The notes under the pieces are model-generated. The model searched no databases and was not told where the DNA came from. It saw only the letters and a list, made by a program, of their open reading frames with translations. The position numbers and the translations under genes are program-made. 64,000 bases of DNA. Origin: Yersinia massiliensis CCUG 53443. Lineage in GTDB: Bacteria; Pseudomonadota; Gammaproteobacteria; Enterobacterales; Enterobacteriaceae. Position 1 is the first letter of the stretch. The number at the start of each line of letters is the position of its first letter. Shown here in pieces: positions 1-9,058 of the stretch. Location of the stretch: the NCBI RefSeq assembly GCF_000312485.1, contig NZ_HE997650.1, positions 1 to 64,000 on the forward strand. The letters run 5' to 3'.

Positions 1-80
1 AGTCAAGGCTTTATTTGCTTTCTTTCGAACTCAAACTCATTCTTTTCTCTTCCTAACCCGGCGAAGTCTATTTCGTTGTT

Positions 81-150
81 CCCAGTCAGTGGAGGCGCAT
101 TATAGGGAGTTCCTGTCAGGCTGCAACCCCTAATTTGAAAAAACTTTTCA
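81..150 (-). promoter_or_regulatory. rRNA operon P1 promoter
   Basis: Read on the minus strand, a -35 TTGCAG (121-126) and a -10 TATAAT (99-104) are separated by 16 bp. A GC-rich discriminator GCGCCTCC follows, and the start site is near 90. Spacing and discriminator match E. coli rrnB P1, and an A/T-tract stretch at about 127-150 is a plausible UP element. murI lies directly upstream, as in E. coli murI-rrnB. The 16S gene itself would be beyond the left edge. Confidence 0.85.
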
Positions 151-177
151 ACCGCTGTTTCTTTAGTCAAAACGCCG

Positions 178-1041
178 TCAAATTGGCAGTTTTTGCAGCG
201 TTGGGAAGCCATAACCCTGCAAAACGGGCAATAAAGCGTCAGTATCCGTATTCAACGCCATGCAATACGCAATGTTTTCATCCTGCGAAGAAGCCACATT
301 TTCCTGAGAAGAGATCAACCAGGCGGTACGCCGAGCGATTGCTGCACCGGAATCAACCATACGAGTACCTTCTGGCAGCACTTGTGCTAACTCTTCCGCT
401 AATAAAGGGAAATGGGTACATCCCAATACAATAGTGTCTGGCGGTTCACGCATCGCCAACCATGGATGAAGGATTTTCTTTAATGCTTCCGCAGGTACTA
501 CACCACCATGCAGTTTGGTTTCTGCCAGCTCCACCAGCTCCGATGACCCTAATAATTCGATTTTGCAGTCTGTCGCAAAACGCGAAATGAGATCTAAGGT
601 GTAAGAAGCATGAACGGTGCCACGCGTCGCCAATAAACCGACGATACCATTACGGGTGAGCCGCACGGCAGGTTTGATAGCAGGAACCACGCCAACGACT
701 GGGAATGCGAAGCGCTCGCGTAAAGCAGGAAGGGAGACGGTGCTGGCAGTGTTACAAGCAATGACCACAATCGCCAGAGGGTGACGCTGCTGTACTGCGG
801 TGACAATCTCTAATACGCGTTCAACGATGAACTCACCGGATTTCTCCCCATAAGGGAAAGCAACGTTGTCGAAAGCATATATATAGTGGAGATCCGGCAA
901 TAGCTGCCGAATCTCTTGATAGACAGAGAGCCCGCCAACACCTGAGTCAAATATCAGTGCCGTCGGGCGAAGAGCGGTATTAGCCTTAGAAGTTGTAGCT
1001 TCCTGTAAGGTAATACTCTCGTCCAGCAGTTCTATAGCCAT
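178..1041 (-). CDS. murI: Glutamate racemase MurI
   Basis: Converts L-glutamate to D-glutamate for peptidoglycan precursor synthesis in the cytoplasm. The 287-residue product carries the family signatures FDSGVGG near the N-terminus and the two catalytic cysteine motifs, VIACNTAST and [10 protein letters not shown] longer frame opens further upstream. I chose the ATG at 1041 because it gives the usual family length and an overlap of 56 bp with the end of btuB, the same overlapping arrangement as in E. coli. An alternative ATG lies at 1053. The gene is followed by an rRNA P1 promoter on the same strand. Confidence 0.93.
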   Translation of the reverse strand: MAIELLDESITLQEATTSKANTALRPTALIFDSGVGGLSVYQEIRQLLPDLHYIYAFDNVAFPYGEKSGEFIVERVLEIVTAVQQRHPLAIVVIACNTASTVSLPALRERFAFPVVGVVPAIKPAVRLTRNGIVGLLATRGTVHASYTLDLISRFATDCKIELLGSSELVELAETKLHGGVVPAEALKKILHPWLAMREPPDTIVLGCTHFPLLAEELAQVLPEGTRMVDSGAAIARRTAWLISSQENVASSQDENIAYCMALNTDTDALLPVLQGYGFPTLQKLPI

Positions 1042-2875
1042 AAGCCGTTTCATATTCTTTATCAAACAGGTTAGCAATTCTACCACGAACTGTTAGATGA
1101 GAAGTAACGGGATACGATGCAGAAACGTCTACCGTGCTATAACTCGGCAATTCACGCTGCGTTGTGCTGTACGCAGAGGTGTTATTGTCATAGCGTTTGC
1201 CGAAGTACTGATAAGAAACGTCCATGTCTAAGTTGAACATGGTCCAATCTAACTGGTACTTGGCCTGATGTTTAGAGCGACGGGCTAACACTTCGTTGTT
1301 TACATCGTTGCGCGGATCAATATATTGCAATGTGACCTGATGAGTGAAGATACCGGTATCAAGATTTCCGGTCCATTCCACACCTTTTATGGTTGCAGAG
1401 TTAACATTGTAATATTGCCCAATGTAGGTCAGTGGGTCAGAGTAGTAATCGATCAGGTTTTGTATTTTGTTGTGATAAGCCGATAAGCGCCAATCAAGTG
1501 GACCCGTTACCCCTTCCAAACCTGCTTCCCATTGGCGAGACTCTTCCGGTTTAAGGTTACTGTTTGGCTCAATCCGTGGGCTGAAGCGCTGCGCGCCGTA
1601 CTGTTGACCCAATGATGGTGCCAAGAAGCCGGTACCGTAAGACAACGTCAAACGGTAATCAGGAACGAATTCCCAGCCAGCGGCTGTTTGCCATGTCTCA
1701 TGCCAACCAAACTGCTCATCTTTGTCTGCACGACCAGAGGCTTCAAGTGTGACGCTATCAAACTTCTGCTGCCCAGTCAGGTATAAGCCGGTGTTATCAC
1801 GCTTGTAGGTATCAGAAATAGTAGTGTTGGATGAAGCCAAACGTTGCTGCTGCCAATCAAGCCCTGCGCTTAGCGTCGCATTTTCAAAGCTATAAGTGTT
1901 GCCCCATTGCAGATTACGCTGATCCATATCGTCGAGCGTAGTGGCTACCCCATAGCGGCCTAATTGGCTGCTGTAGTTGTAATCTTTATATTTTTGGTAA
2001 CTCGCAATGAACTGAGAAGAGTAAGCGCCCGAAGCATAACGCAAGCCAGCATCATAGGTGTGGTTATACAAACGCTCTTTATCACCACTGTATTCAGGCA
2101 GATAAGGGGTACTGCCGACGTCGTAATCGGTGCTATTGGTGTAGCCATAACCTCGGACAAACCCAGAGATCTCTTGGTTGAACTGATGATCCAATCCTGC
2201 CCAGAAATTTTTATTACGGAAACCGTCTCGGTCACTGTCTACCGAATAGCTAGAGTCTGGTTTGATATTGAAGCCATTGGTGGTTTGATATCCACCCGCA
2301 ATCGTCGCTAATGTATCGCCAAAGCGGTGGCGCACGCTGCCATCATATTGCTGATAGCCTTTGGAACCGACACCTGCATTTATCTGCGCACCTTCTTTAT
2401 CAGATTGCGTGATCACATTGATGACGCCACCAATCGCCCCTGAGCCATATACGGCAGAGCGCGGCCCGCGAATATATTCAACTCGCTGTACCAAGGAGAT
2501 GGGTATCTGATTAAAGCTAGCAGTATTGACGATACCGGTACGTGCCAAGGGAATACCATCAACCAGCACCAAAACATGCCGCGCCTCAGTGCCACGAATA
2601 TAAACGGAAGAGCCTTGCCCTATCCCGCCAGTCTGAGCGATATCGACCCCCGGTAAACGGCGCATCACTTCATTGAGGCTTTTGGCCTGCCAGCGATCAA
2701 TATCATCTCGGGTCACCACATCAGTGGGTGCTAATACGGTGGAAACAGGCTGTTTGAAACGGCTGGCAGTCACCACCATTTCGTCATTATTACTCGTCGT
2801 GGTGTTGTTCTGCGCCCAGCCAGAAAATGCCGTCACAGAAAGGGCTGTGAACAGCGTATATTTTTTAATTGTCAT
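986..2875 (-). CDS. btuB: Vitamin B12 TonB-dependent outer-membrane receptor BtuB
   Basis: Outer-membrane beta-barrel that imports cobalamin using TonB energy. The 629-residue precursor starts with a signal peptide ending near FSGWAQ, followed by a TonB box (DEMVVTASR), a plug domain with [28 protein letters not shown], and a 22-strand barrel ending in aromatic Phe (GSYNF), as expected for outer-membrane insertion. The upstream frame extends further, but the ATG at 2875 follows GGATG spaced for translation and fits the signal peptide. The 3' end overlaps murI. Expression is very probably controlled by the cobalamin riboswitch just upstream. Confidence 0.95.
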   Translation of the reverse strand: MTIKKYTLFTALSVTAFSGWAQNNTTTSNNDEMVVTASRFKQPVSTVLAPTDVVTRDDIDRWQAKSLNEVMRRLPGVDIAQTGGIGQGSSVYIRGTEARHVLVLVDGIPLARTGIVNTASFNQIPISLVQRVEYIRGPRSAVYGSGAIGGVINVITQSDKEGAQINAGVGSKGYQQYDGSVRHRFGDTLATIAGGYQTTNGFNIKPDSSYSVDSDRDGFRNKNFWAGLDHQFNQEISGFVRGYGYTNSTDYDVGSTPYLPEYSGDKERLYNHTYDAGLRYASGAYSSQFIASYQKYKDYNYSSQLGRYGVATTLDDMDQRNLQWGNTYSFENATLSAGLDWQQQRLASSNTTISDTYKRDNTGLYLTGQQKFDSVTLEASGRADKDEQFGWHETWQTAAGWEFVPDYRLTLSYGTGFLAPSLGQQYGAQRFSPRIEPNSNLKPEESRQWEAGLEGVTGPLDWRLSAYHNKIQNLIDYYSDPLTYIGQYYNVNSATIKGVEWTGNLDTGIFTHQVTLQYIDPRNDVNNEVLARRSKHQAKYQLDWTMFNLDMDVSYQYFGKRYDNNTSAYSTTQRELPSYSTVDVSASYPVTSHLTVRGRIANLFDKEYETAYGYRTAGREYYLTGSYNF

Positions 2876-2878
2876 AAA

Positions 2879-2903
2879 GCATCCAAACTCAATTGGCGGA
2901 TGC
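2879..2903 (-). promoter_or_regulatory. Ribosome-binding-site hairpin of the btuB leader
   Basis: GCATCC (2898-2903 on minus) pairs perfectly with GGATGC (2879-2884), which holds the btuB Shine-Dalgarno. The loop is 13 nt. This looks like the expression platform through which the riboswitch blocks translation; the mechanism is inferred from the E. coli homologue. Confidence 0.7.
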
Positions 2904-2954
2904 CGCAGAGCCATGGCCGGTAGTACGCGACGACCACGAATATTGCGACGTAAT

Positions 2955-3125
2955 ACCGGCAGGTCTTCGGGCTTGGGATCTCTAAAAACAGAGCGGGCGA
3001 TGACTTCCCGTCCTTACGGACAGTGTCTGGTTGAAACCTATCGCCGTGACTTCCCCTTACCGCTGCGCGTCAGCTCCGGATTTACACCGGATTCCCTTTT
3101 AACTCTTAGGTGCTTAAGTACTGCA
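2955..3125 (-). promoter_or_regulatory. Cobalamin (adenosylcobalamin) riboswitch
   Basis: The minus strand reads GGGAATCCGGTG then AAATCCGGAGCTGACGC, GCAGCGGTAA, GGGAAGTC and finally AAGCCCGAAGACCTGCCGG. These are the conserved blocks of the cobalamin riboswitch in the right order. It lies about 80 nt upstream of the btuB start, as in E. coli. It is known to lower btuB translation and transcript level when adenosylcobalamin binds. Confidence 0.95.
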
Positions 3126-3279
3126 TGAGGCCGGACCGCAATGTTACGATTAAGTAAAATGGATGTCTAGACTTCCATTATTCTCATGATGAATAAATAG
3201 AACAAAACTGGACATCAGGGCCACTTTCCCTACAATCCGCAGGAATAACACTCTTTATTATGCTCAAACGAGAAGAAAC

Positions 3280-4383
3280 ATGACTCACAACATCCTGCCG
3301 ACTGACGGCTATGACCACCAATTGGCAGAGAAATCCGCCCGTCTTCAGGCAATGATGTTGCCGTTTCAGGCACCCGCTCCCGAGATATTCCGTTCGCCTG
3401 TTGAACATTACCGTATGCGGGCCGAGTTTCGCGTTTGGCACGATGAATACGATCTGTACCACATCATGTTTGACCAACAGACCAAGCAGCGCATTCGGGT
3501 CGAGCAATTCCCAGTGGCCAGCTTGCTCATCAATCGTCTGATGAGTGCCTTGATGGCCGCTATCAGAGCCGAACCTGTTTTGCGTCGTAAATTGTTCCAG
3601 ATTGATTACTTATCTACCTTAAGCGGGAAACTGATCGCTTCTTTGCTGTATCACCGTCAGTTAGATGAAGAATGGCAACAAAAGGCATTGGCGTTACGTG
3701 ATCAGCTCAGAGAACAAGGTTTTGACCTGCAGTTGATTGGGCGAGCATCGAAAACCAAAATCATGTTGGACCACGACTATATCGACGAAGTGTTACCGGT
3801 CGCTGGTCGCGAGATGATCTATCGTCAGGTTGAAAATAGCTTCACGCAGCCTAATGCCGCGGTGAATATTCATATGTTGGAATGGGCGCTTGATGTCACT
3901 CAGCATGCCAGTGGGGATTTACTGGAGTTGTACTGCGGTAATGGCAACTTCTCGTTGGCATTGGCGCGTAACTTTGATCGGGTACTGGCAACTGAAATAG
4001 CCAAACCCTCTGTGGCAGCGGCTCAGTATAATATCGCGGCGAATCACATTGATAACGTGCAGATAATCCGCATGTCAGCGGAAGAATTCACTCAAGCAAT
4101 GCAAGGTGTTCGTGAGTTTAATCGCCTGAAGGGCATTGATTTAAGCAGCTATAACTGCGAAACCATTTTTGTCGATCCGCCGCGTAGTGGGCTGGATGAT
4201 GAAACCGTCAAGTTGGTGCAGGCTTATCCGCGCATCCTTTATATCTCTTGTAACCCCGAGACACTGTGCGCCAACCTTGAACAGTTACAGCACACTCATA
4301 AAATCAGCCGCTTAGCACTCTTCGATCAATTCCCCTATACCCATCATATGGAGTGCGGGGTCTTGCTAGAAAAGCGCGACTAA
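3280..4383 (+). CDS. trmA: tRNA (uracil-5-)-methyltransferase TrmA
   Basis: Makes 5-methyluridine at position 54 of tRNA (and acts on tmRNA) using S-adenosylmethionine. The 367-residue protein has the SAM-binding motif [16 protein letters not shown], the [10 protein letters not shown] motif, the catalytic nucleophile Cys324 in YISCNPETL and the general base Glu358 in HHMECG. Length is one residue more than E. coli TrmA. It stands alone, divergent from btuB and convergent with yijD. Confidence 0.96.
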   Translation: MTHNILPTDGYDHQLAEKSARLQAMMLPFQAPAPEIFRSPVEHYRMRAEFRVWHDEYDLYHIMFDQQTKQRIRVEQFPVASLLINRLMSALMAAIRAEPVLRRKLFQIDYLSTLSGKLIASLLYHRQLDEEWQQKALALRDQLREQGFDLQLIGRASKTKIMLDHDYIDEVLPVAGREMIYRQVENSFTQPNAAVNIHMLEWALDVTQHASGDLLELYCGNGNFSLALARNFDRVLATEIAKPSVAAAQYNIAANHIDNVQIIRMSAEEFTQAMQGVREFNRLKGIDLSSYNCETIFVDPPRSGLDDETVKLVQAYPRILYISCNPETLCANLEQLQHTHKISRLALFDQFPYTHHMECGVLLEKRD

Positions 4384-4471
4384 CTGGCACTGAGCGATCT
4401 GCACTGATAAATAGGTGCCGTTGGGAGTCCAACGGCATATTGACTCGTTATGCCCCATGGGCCACACGAGA

Positions 4472-4927
4472 CTATTGCGGCGAATGGTTTTCCGTATTAT
4501 CCGACCCGATTTCTGAGTCTGCCTGTGCCGATTTCCGTGCTTTTAGCTTGAACAAGATCCAGAACACCAAGGCCACACTGAGAATAGAGGGAAGAAAATT
4601 AGAGCCAATCGCCGGATGCTCGACCCGTACAATGGCGCTATACAATAAAATCCCCAATAAGAAACAGGCCGAAGCCAACAGTGGTAATCCTTGCGGCATC
4701 GCAAAATGGAGATAACGCTGATGTAAGCAATAAACCGCCAATATTAATGTGATTAGCGGAAAAATTGAAAAAGGCACAAACGCACTAAATAATGCATTGA
4801 ATGAACCATTTATTGCTAACCCCGTCGTCAATGCCAGCAGTAGAGTGCCTATTTCGCGGCGAGGCTGTTTTTCAGGATAAGAGTGTTCTTCAGATGAAGA
4901 GTGCTTTTCAGAATTAGCGTGTTCCAT
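4472..4927 (-). CDS. yijD: Inner-membrane protein YijD (DUF1422)
   Basis: Small inner-membrane protein of unknown function, encoded directly behind fabR as in E. coli. The 151-residue product has a polar, His/Glu/Ser-rich N-terminal extension of about 30 residues that E. coli YijD lacks. Three or four hydrophobic segments follow, among them [16 protein letters not shown] and the conserved [16 protein letters not shown] and [10 protein letters not shown] regions, then a charged tail. Two adjacent ATG codons (4930, 4927) follow AAGGAAA; the second has better spacing. The gene starts 16 bp after the fabR stop, so the two are probably cotranscribed. Confidence 0.88.
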   Translation of the reverse strand: MEHANSEKHSSSEEHSYPEKQPRREIGTLLLALTTGLAINGSFNALFSAFVPFSIFPLITLILAVYCLHQRYLHFAMPQGLPLLASACFLLGILLYSAIVRVEHPAIGSNFLPSILSVALVFWILFKLKARKSAQADSEIGSDNTENHSPQ

Positions 4928-4943
4928 CATTTTCCTTTTCTTA

Positions 4944-5576
4944 TTAAGTACGGGGTACTGCGAGTTTCTCCTGCTCGCGACGATACCAATAATAAGCACC
5001 TTTGGAGATCATCCGCAGTTGTAAGACCAAGCGTTCTTCTAACTGTCGCCGTTGTTCAATATCCACGTCCAGCACTTCTGCACCCGCACTGAAGACAATT
5101 GTGACCATGGCCTCAGCTTGGGCTTCCGTGAAGCTACGCGGCATATGGTTTTCCAGCTCCAGATAATCAGCCAACTCGGCGATAAAATGCTGAATTTCAC
5201 GTGCAACCGCGGCGCGGAAAGCAGCAGAGGTTCCTGAACGCTCCCGTAACAATAAGCGGAAGGCGTTAGGATTATTGCCGATAAATTCCATAAACGTAGA
5301 AACTGACGTGCGGATAACACTGCCGCCCTTGGCAATCCGCTGACGTGCCTGTCGCATGAGCTGGCGCAACATCAAACCGCTTTCATCGACCATTGTGAGG
5401 CCAAGCTCGTCAACATCACGGAAATGCCGGTAAAAAGAAGTCGGCGCAATACCAGCTTCACGAGAAACTTCTCGCAAACTGAGGCTGGCAAAACTCCGCT
5501 CTGCACTGAGCTGACTGAACGCCGCTTCGATAAGGGAACGACGAGTCCGCTCTTTTTGTTGTGCTCTGACGCCCAT
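4944..5576 (-). CDS. fabR: Unsaturated fatty-acid biosynthesis repressor FabR
   Basis: TetR-family repressor that senses the unsaturated to saturated acyl-thioester balance and represses fabB and fabA. The 210-residue protein has an N-terminal helix-turn-helix with [21 protein letters not shown] at about residues 35-55 and a long helical ligand domain almost identical to E. coli. The ATG at 5576 (MGVRAQQKE) is preferred. An in-frame TTG lies 12 bp upstream, but no clear Shine-Dalgarno supports it. The gene is divergent from sthA and operonic with yijD. Confidence 0.94.
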   Translation of the reverse strand: MGVRAQQKERTRRSLIEAAFSQLSAERSFASLSLREVSREAGIAPTSFYRHFRDVDELGLTMVDESGLMLRQLMRQARQRIAKGGSVIRTSVSTFMEFIGNNPNAFRLLLRERSGTSAAFRAAVAREIQHFIAELADYLELENHMPRSFTEAQAEAMVTIVFSAGAEVLDVDIEQRRQLEERLVLQLRMISKGAYYWYRREQEKLAVPRT

Positions 5577-5793
5577 AATCGTGCCCAAGGGATATCCAAA
5601 TTCTCAATCTAAGACATATAGTCAGCAATATACCAAACTTTATAGTAACAACCGTTATACAAAAGCATCATCCCAATACGGAATTGCCGCTTTACAGTAT
5701 CCATCACGGTGATTTACCTATTGCTGATTGGGTTATACTCCGGATGATGTTAATGTATCGTTGTAATTTTGTATAATAATAGGTCTCTCCTAC

Positions 5794-7194
5794 ATGCAAC
5801 AGCACTTCCATTTTGATGCCATCGTTATTGGCTCGGGTCCTGGCGGTGAAGGTGCCGCTATGGGGTTGGTCAAGCAAGGCGCCCGAGTTGCCGTGATTGA
5901 ACGGTACAATAATGTGGGCGGCGGATGTACCCATTGGGGCACTATCCCTTCCAAGGCTTTGCGCCACGCCGTCAGCCGTATTATCGAATTCAACCAAAAC
6001 CCACTCTACAGTGACAATGCTCGAACCATCAGTTCATCTTTCGCTGATATTTTAAATCATGCAGACCGCGTGATTAACCAGCAAACCCGTATGCGTCAAG
6101 GCTTTTACGATCGCAATCATTGCCAGATGTTCTCCGGTGATGCCAGCTTTATAGATGCCAATACTATCAATGTCCGATATGCCGACGGCACCAACGATAC
6201 GCTGCGCGCTGATAATATCGTTATTGCGACCGGTTCACGCCCCTATCGCCCAGCAAACGTGGATTTTACCCACGAACGTATTTACGACAGTGATACCATT
6301 TTGCAGCTCAGCCATGAACCACAACACGTCATTATCTACGGCGCTGGGGTTATTGGCTGCGAATATGCGTCGATCTTCCGCGGTTTAAGCGTCAAAGTGG
6401 ATTTGATTAATACCCGTGACCGCCTACTGGCTTTTCTTGATCAAGAAATGTCAGATGCTTTGTCTTACCACTTCTGGAATAACGGCGTGGTTATTCGCCA
6501 CAACGAAGAGTTTGAGCAGATCGAAGGGACGGTTGATGGCGTTATCGTTCATTTGAAATCAGGCAAAAAAGTTAAAGCAGATTGCTTGCTATACGCCAAT
6601 GGCCGTACCGGTAATACCAGCGGATTAGGGCTAGAAAAAATTGGTTTGGAAGCAGACAGCCGTGGCTTGCTGAAGGTCAACAGTATGTACCAGACAGCGC
6701 TGCCTCATGTGTATGCCGTCGGTGATGTGATTGGCTACCCAAGCCTAGCCTCTGCGGCCTATGACCAAGGGCGCATTGCGGCGCAAGCGATGATCAAAGG
6801 CGAAGCGAATGTTCACTTGATCGAAGATATCCCGACGGGTATTTACACCATTCCCGAAATTAGCTCCGTGGGTAAAACCGAACAAGAATTGACGGCAATG
6901 AAAGTGCCTTACGAGGTCGGTCGCGCGCAGTTTAAACACTTAGCCCGCGCTCAAATTGTCGGGATGAATACTGGCAGCTTAAAAATTCTGTTCCATCGCG
7001 AAACTAAGCAAATACTGGGCATTCATTGCTTTGGTGAGCGCGCGGCTGAAATTATCCACATTGGGCAAGCTATCATGGAGCAAAAAGGCGAAGGTAATAC
7101 GATTGAATACTTCGTTAATACTACCTTCAACTATCCAACAATGGCTGAAGCCTACCGCGTAGCGGCACTTAATGGCTTAAACCGCCTGTTCTAA
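5794..7194 (+). CDS. sthA: Soluble pyridine nucleotide transhydrogenase SthA
   Basis: FAD enzyme that transfers hydride between NADPH and NAD+ without proton pumping, draining excess NADPH. The 466 residues match E. coli SthA in length. Visible features are the FAD Rossmann motif [11 protein letters not shown], the NAD(P) Rossmann motif [13 protein letters not shown], and ATGSRPY. The redox disulfide of the dihydrolipoamide dehydrogenase family is replaced: Cys45 is kept but position 50 is Thr (GGGCTHWGT), which is typical for SthA. The 3' end runs 18 bp into the convergent oxyR gene. Confidence 0.97.
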   Translation: MQQHFHFDAIVIGSGPGGEGAAMGLVKQGARVAVIERYNNVGGGCTHWGTIPSKALRHAVSRIIEFNQNPLYSDNARTISSSFADILNHADRVINQQTRMRQGFYDRNHCQMFSGDASFIDANTINVRYADGTNDTLRADNIVIATGSRPYRPANVDFTHERIYDSDTILQLSHEPQHVIIYGAGVIGCEYASIFRGLSVKVDLINTRDRLLAFLDQEMSDALSYHFWNNGVVIRHNEEFEQIEGTVDGVIVHLKSGKKVKADCLLYANGRTGNTSGLGLEKIGLEADSRGLLKVNSMYQTALPHVYAVGDVIGYPSLASAAYDQGRIAAQAMIKGEANVHLIEDIPTGIYTIPEISSVGKTEQELTAMKVPYEVGRAQFKHLARAQIVGMNTGSLKILFHRETKQILGIHCFGERAAEIIHIGQAIMEQKGEGNTIEYFVNTTFNYPTMAEAYRVAALNGLNRLF

Positions 7195-8094
7195 CGTTGG
7201 GTTCATGCGCGCTTGCATGTGCTCACGTATCGCCTCGGCAAGTTGCTCATAGCGGCCACGCAATGGGGAGCCGGGGCGGTATACCAAGGCAATCGTACGC
7301 TTGGGAACCGGTTTATAACATTCCAGATAGCATACACCGTCACGCTGCCTCTCATTTGGCACAGCCAGTGAAGGCAAGAGTGTGATACCGCTACCTGCTG
7401 CAACCATGTTGCGCAAAGTTTCTAAACTGGTGGCACGGAAATGCGTATCTTCATCTGCCCCAGCTTGGAAACAAAAGCCCATCGCTTGATCGCGTAAACA
7501 GTGACCATCTTCCAGCATCAGCAACTTTTCACCCGCCAATTCATGCATTTGTACTCTGTCACGATCTGCCCATGGGTGATCGGCGTATATCGCCAATTGC
7601 ATCGGTTCATCAAAGAGTGGAACTTCAATAAACGCCTCTGTTTCTTTGACTAGCGCAAGGATGGCGCAGTCCAGTTTGCCACTGTCTAATTGAGCTAATA
7701 AGTTCTGGGTTTGTGCTTCATGCAGATACATTTCCAGTTTTGGGAATGTGTGATGCAGCGTTGGAATGATTTGCGGCAGCAGATAAGGTCCAACCGTTGG
7801 GATCAGCCCGATGTGCAAGGGTCCAGACATGCTCTCACCCTGCAAACTGGCCATTTCTTTCAATACTTTCACTTCACGCAGGACCGTTCTTGCCTGCTCC
7901 ACCAGCAATAACCCAGCTTGAGTAAATAAGACTTTACGGCTGGTGCGTTCCAACAGCATGACACCTAACTCATCTTCCAATTTACGAATTTGGCCGCTTA
8001 AGGTGGGTTGACTGACATGACAAGAATCGGCAGCACGCCGGAAATGCCTGAATTCAGCCAGCGCCACCAAGTATTCTAGATCACGAATGTTCAT
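7177..8094 (-). CDS. oxyR: Hydrogen-peroxide-sensing transcriptional regulator OxyR
   Basis: LysR-family activator of peroxide defence genes. The 305-residue protein has an N-terminal winged helix-turn-helix ([24 protein letters not shown], about residues 17-40) and the two redox cysteines Cys199 and Cys208 ([11 protein letters not shown]) that form a disulfide on oxidation. It is divergent from a peroxiredoxin-glutaredoxin fusion gene, which is a natural OxyR target. In E. coli the divergent neighbour is the sRNA oxyS; nothing resembling oxyS is seen here. Confidence 0.97.
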   Translation of the reverse strand: MNIRDLEYLVALAEFRHFRRAADSCHVSQPTLSGQIRKLEDELGVMLLERTSRKVLFTQAGLLLVEQARTVLREVKVLKEMASLQGESMSGPLHIGLIPTVGPYLLPQIIPTLHHTFPKLEMYLHEAQTQNLLAQLDSGKLDCAILALVKETEAFIEVPLFDEPMQLAIYADHPWADRDRVQMHELAGEKLLMLEDGHCLRDQAMGFCFQAGADEDTHFRATSLETLRNMVAAGSGITLLPSLAVPNERQRDGVCYLECYKPVPKRTIALVYRPGSPLRGRYEQLAEAIREHMQARMNPTLEQAV

Positions 8095-8110
8095 CGCTGC
8101 TCCACTTTAT

Positions 8111-8158
8111 GATAGCCATTGACGATAGATAAGATAGCAACCAGTGATTAGAACTATC
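8111..8158. promoter_or_regulatory. Candidate OxyR operator
   Basis: Three GATAG words (8111, 8124, 8133) and an inverted CTATC (8154) lie in the 146 bp between oxyR and the peroxiredoxin gene. The OxyR consensus is built from ATAG/CTAT tetranucleotides spaced along one helix face, so this is a plausible shared site. The spacing does not match the consensus exactly. Confidence 0.45.
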
Positions 8159-8240
8159 AAGCGATAAAATCAATAATGTTTCCCAACGAAGAAACACCCA
8201 TAAAAATTTAAGCATTTAATTTTTTAATCAAGGAGTTGCA

Positions 8241-8972
8241 ATGTTCGCTAGCCAAGAAGGTCAAAAAATCCCACTGGTGACTTTCCATACCCGTCAGGGC
8301 GACAAGTGGATTGATGTCACTACCGACGATTTATTTAGCAATAAAACCGTTATCGTATTTTCACTGCCCGGTGCTTTTACCCCGACCTGTTCTTCCAGCC
8401 ATTTGCCACGCTATAACGAGCTTGCCGGTGTGTTTAAGCAACATGGCGTTGATAATATTTTGTGTGTTTCCGTCAACGACACCTTTGTGATGAATGCATG
8501 GAAGGCTGATCAACACGCTGAAAATATTACCTTTATTCCAGACGGCAATGGTGAGTTCACCAAGAGCATGAACATGCTTGTTGAGAAGGCAGACCTTGGT
8601 TTCGGACCACGTTCTTGGCGTTACTCCATGCTGGTACGTAACGGTGTGGTTGAGAAAATGTTCGTTGAGCCGAATAAGCCAGGTGACCCGTTTGAAGTCT
8701 CTGATGCTGACACCATGCTGAAATATCTGGCACCTGACTTTAAGGTACAAGAATCTGTTTCAGTATTCACCAAACCGGGCTGCCCATTCTGTGCCAAAGC
8801 AAAGCAAATGCTGCAAGAGCGCGGGATCCAATACGAAGAGATCGTGCTGGGTAAAGACGCCACAACCGTCAGTCTGCGAGCAGTGACGGGTCGTGGGACT
8901 GTTCCACAAGTGTATATCGGCGGACGCCACATTGGCGGAAGTGATGATTTAGAGAATTATTTCTCAGCCTAA
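8241..8972 (+). CDS. Peroxiredoxin 5-glutaredoxin hybrid peroxidase
   Basis: Glutathione-dependent peroxidase in which a peroxiredoxin and its reductant are fused, as in Haemophilus influenzae PGdx. Residues 1-165 form the Prx5 domain with the peroxidatic Cys50 in [14 protein letters not shown]. Residues about 170-243 form a glutaredoxin with the CPFC redox motif (Cys181, Cys184), [14 protein letters not shown] and a short C-terminus. It faces oxyR across 146 bp holding GATAG words, and a strong terminator follows. A flavoprotein disulfide oxidoreductase lies next. Start and family are clear; physiological substrate preference is not visible. Confidence 0.95.
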   Translation: MFASQEGQKIPLVTFHTRQGDKWIDVTTDDLFSNKTVIVFSLPGAFTPTCSSSHLPRYNELAGVFKQHGVDNILCVSVNDTFVMNAWKADQHAENITFIPDGNGEFTKSMNMLVEKADLGFGPRSWRYSMLVRNGVVEKMFVEPNKPGDPFEVSDADTMLKYLAPDFKVQESVSVFTKPGCPFCAKAKQMLQERGIQYEEIVLGKDATTVSLRAVTGRGTVPQVYIGGRHIGGSDDLENYFSA

Positions 8973-9009
8973 TAACATCAACAAAAATAAAGATGAAATG
9001 AAGTATCTT

Positions 9010-9036
9010 GGTAGGCTTCGGCCTACCGTTTTTTTC
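9010..9036 (+). terminator. Rho-independent terminator after the Prx-Grx gene
   Basis: A perfect GGTAGGC-TTCG-GCCTACC stem with a UUCG tetraloop is followed by GTTTTTTT. It separates the peroxidase transcript from the next gene, although some readthrough is possible. Confidence 0.9.
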
Positions 9037-9058
9037 TGTTTTCCAGTGAGGAGTAGAC

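Noticed and set aside
135-434. Open frame of 99 codons on the plus strand at the left edge
   Set aside because: It runs antisense to the conserved murI C-terminus and the rRNA promoter, and shows no family features.
1964-2311. 115-codon plus-strand frame within btuB
   Set aside because: Antisense shadow of a fully conserved receptor gene, without a ribosome site or recognisable domain.
4353-4715. 120-codon plus-strand frame after trmA
   Set aside because: Overlaps the trmA end and lies antisense to yijD, which is conserved.
8095-8240. oxyS sRNA divergent from oxyR
   Set aside because: The gap is only 146 bp and holds no terminator hairpin or OxyS-like sequence; the divergent transcript is the peroxidase gene.
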